NCBI GenBank assembly: GCA_039621445.1
Contig: CP154955.1
Span: 31,886,542 to 31,950,541 of the forward strand
Length of the DNA: 64,000 nucleotides
Origin: Euglena gracilis
Lineage: Eukaryota > Euglenida > Euglenophyceae > Euglenales
Direction of reading: 5' to 3'
The translations under genes and the position numbers were made by a program. The notes under the pieces were generated by a model that was given only the letters and a program-made list of their open reading frames with translations, did no database searches and was not told where the DNA came from. Positions within the stretch are counted from its first letter, which is position 1. Each line of letters begins with the position of its first letter. Of this stretch, positions 61,901 through 64,000 are shown piece after piece.

Positions 61901-64000
61901 CCTCCCCCGAAATAAGACCCGGATGTTGGCGGCGGCACAGGGTTCTTGGGTTTTCTTCTCAGGACTATAAAATTAATAATAAATAATTTTTTCAGCCCTG
62001 GGCCAATTATCGTTGTTATTTCTTAGCCCCGGTGGTTGGGCAGGTTGGAGGGGTTTCGAAAATGGATGGGTGGATGTGCCAGACCAGAAATTCTTTTTCA
62101 AGCGCTTGAGTCCGCTTTATGGGCTTCTTCTGGTGGGCGTACGGGTTCCCATGCTGACTGTGGCTGCCCTCAAAAATTCCATGCACAAATTTGGATTTTT
62201 TTTAAGAAAAATATTAAACAAAAAAATGTGGGAACTCAGCAAAATGTTTTGAGGTCAATTTTTGAGTTTGCAGGTTTCACTTGAATAAAAGCCCCAAATG
62301 GCAACCCTCTCCTGTAAAGAAAGTCCTGGTGGGTTCCGCTCCCCCCTTTCCGACTCTGCCATTTCGCCAAGGTGAAATTTTCGGTCAAAAAAACAATTTT
62401 TTTGTAAATATCTCGAGAAAACGTACATTATTTCCGGAAGTGTCGGTCTGACAAAATGCACCATGGAGGCCCTCTATCGCCCCCCATTTGCCGTTTTGGC
62501 TGCCGACACGCCTGGCCCGTGTTCCGGCGCGCTTTTGTTGTCGAAAATGGCCATTTTGGGGCGTATTTTTTGGGCCGTTTTTTTTTGGTTAAAAAGTCGA
62601 TTTTTTTAAAAAAATATCTTGGCAATGAAGCAAAATCAAAGAAAATGTCTGGTGGGCAAAAATGAAAACCTTGGAATGCCCTATCCAACCATGGTTTATT
62701 TTTCTCCCAATTCTTCGTGTAGCCCAAGTTACGGCCATTTTTCGGCCAATGTTGGCCCATCTCTGCGGCCATTTTGGGCTGTTTTTGGGGTCAAAAATCG
62801 ATGTTTTTAAAATACCTTGCAAATGAAGCAAAATCAAAGGAAATGTCCGGAGACTTCATTGAAGCTCTTAAAATGCCCTACCTTACAATATTTTGATTTC
62901 CCCGCAACTCCCCGCCTTGCCTGAGGTGCGGTTATTTTCGGCCATTTTTGGCCATTTTGTACAGTTTCGGCCTGTTTTGGCTTAGCAGTTTTCGGCCATT
63001 TTCAGGCCAAAAATCCGAAAAAAATAGAATACTTATTTGGCCCTAAACGATGTTTTTTGGCCTCCCGGACCCGAAAAAACTGTTTTCGAGCCGAAAATGA
63101 GTGTTTTCCGGCTCCTGCCAGGCCGCCGGGTACCATATATGTCTGGCACCATCACAAACTTAAAGAGCTCAGCACTACACAAAAACTGGTCTCCGCCCCC
63201 AGATGTTGGGAGGGGGTGTCTGGACCCTCCTTGACAGGGTTTTTATTCCGGCACAGCGCCGGAAAATACAAAAAAGAATGCCTTTTTCCTTCACTTTGGT
63301 TTTCCTCATAAAAAATGTTCAAAATTTCTTCAATTGAGTGGTTTTGGATTTATCTCCAAAAGCAATTAGTCTTTCAACAATGCTGACCGTGGTATCCAGC
63401 CCTTCGGCTGTCCGCAGAGCTGAAAATCATCCCGGCCTTTATGGGTCCCTCCCCCCCCAGGGATTCCCACACATCACTGGAGAGGAGGGAGGGGGAAGGA
63501 GGGGAGAAGGGGGGTTCTACCCCCCTTTTCCCCGACGGTAAGCGTCGCTCTTACCCATAAAAGGATTAGAGCTCAGCGACCACCCCACCCCCCTACCAGC
63601 TTGACCTGCCTGGTTTGGGACTACCCCAACTGCCTCAATACTGACAAGCTTCCCATACCTCCCTGCCCCTCCTTGTCTCTTCCCCCCAACCCACCACAGC
63701 ACCGCAAAAAGAAATTTTGACTTAAGAATCAGCGCCCCTGGACATATGGGAAGGCCTAGTGAGGGGTTGGAACCTCCACACCACCAGGATGGGGATGGGG
63801 GGACCCAACCACCACCCATAGGTTTCGGGGATTCTTGTGCAACCCTGCCCCCCCACCCCCGGTCCAGACTTCAAGTGTCCCATCATAACCAACGAGCATT
63901 ATTTCAAGGGTGCATTTGCTCATGAGGAGACCCCATTAAATACAGACAAAGGTAACTAAGCACACAGAAACTTCAAAAGGAAATTACACAAATCCGTTAT
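58973..64000. other. Upstream region of sirtuin copy 2, no certain exon
   Basis: Contains the copies of the TGCAAAAAA tandem repeat (about 59690-60030), the TTATTTGGGG cluster (60370-60600), the proline-rich GC block (about 60730-60960), the isolated GC-rich block (61668-61932) and the GGCCATTTT region (62540-63010). No promoter elements could be recognised. Confidence 0.5.

Larger units (their letters stand above)
50225..64000. repeat. Large direct repeat, copy 2 (with 1-13761)
   Basis: Offset 50224 at the left, drifting to 50239 at the right through small indels. Its right limit is outside the window; what lies left of 50225 cannot be compared because the first copy is cut at position 1. 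All minor features of copy 1 recur here, including the MITE-like element, hairpins, tandem repeats and GC-rich blocks. Confidence 0.97.

Overview
This is a piece of a nuclear eukaryotic genome. Two intron-rich gene types are recognisable, and every exon I can assign lies on the minus strand: a SIR2-family (sirtuin) NAD-dependent deacylase, present twice, and one large BEACH-WD40 protein of the neurobeachin/LRBA/NBEAL type. Exons are short (25 to about 300 nt), GC-rich and scattered in introns of up to 4.6 kb. The introns are full of homopolymer C/G runs, microsatellites, palindromes and transposon-like elements. The window contains TTAGGG-type repeats. Introns very often start with GTGTG, and several reading frames only close if the intron starts with GC. 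This fits a protist or alga; heavy use of GC donors and same-strand gene order recall dinoflagellates, but their usual telomere repeat is TTTAGGG, so I do not name a lineage.

Layout, left to right. 1-13761: sirtuin copy 1, exons from 8747 down to 412, plus upstream non-coding sequence. 13762-18147: non-coding, with hairpin repeats and a compositional island at 15.9-17.45 kb. 18148-44207: the BEACH gene, read right to left. It has N-terminal exons of unknown fold (44.2-36.9 kb), a pre-PH helical segment (35.1-31.1 kb), a PH-BEACH domain (30.4-27.9 kb), a BEACH domain (26.6-22.5 kb) and C-terminal WD40 repeats (19.9-18.1 kb). 44403-47137: a TIR transposon with a target-site duplication. 47.1-50.2 kb: mostly unassigned, one possible exon. 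50225-64000: sirtuin copy 2, a near-identical direct repeat of 1-13761.

Both copies of the 13.8-kb repeat are cut by the window edges. The real unit could be a 50.2-kb tandem repeat or a smaller dispersed segmental duplication; the copies differ by scattered substitutions and indels, so they are not a simple contig overlap.

The most unusual object is at 31433-34471, inside a BEACH-gene intron: a 2.2-kb array of degenerate TTAGGG repeats flanked by GC-rich hairpin clusters and by nested inverted repeats, with the outline of a transposon carrying telomere-like DNA. The second is the 2.7-kb TIR element, which carries 18 copies of a 16-bp palindrome and a 193-bp-arm inverted repeat. The BEACH gene also has apparent frameshifts inside its most conserved core, although its PH-BEACH and WD40 exons are intact.

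All exon borders were read by eye from domain matches, splice dinucleotides and phase; none is supported by transcripts.
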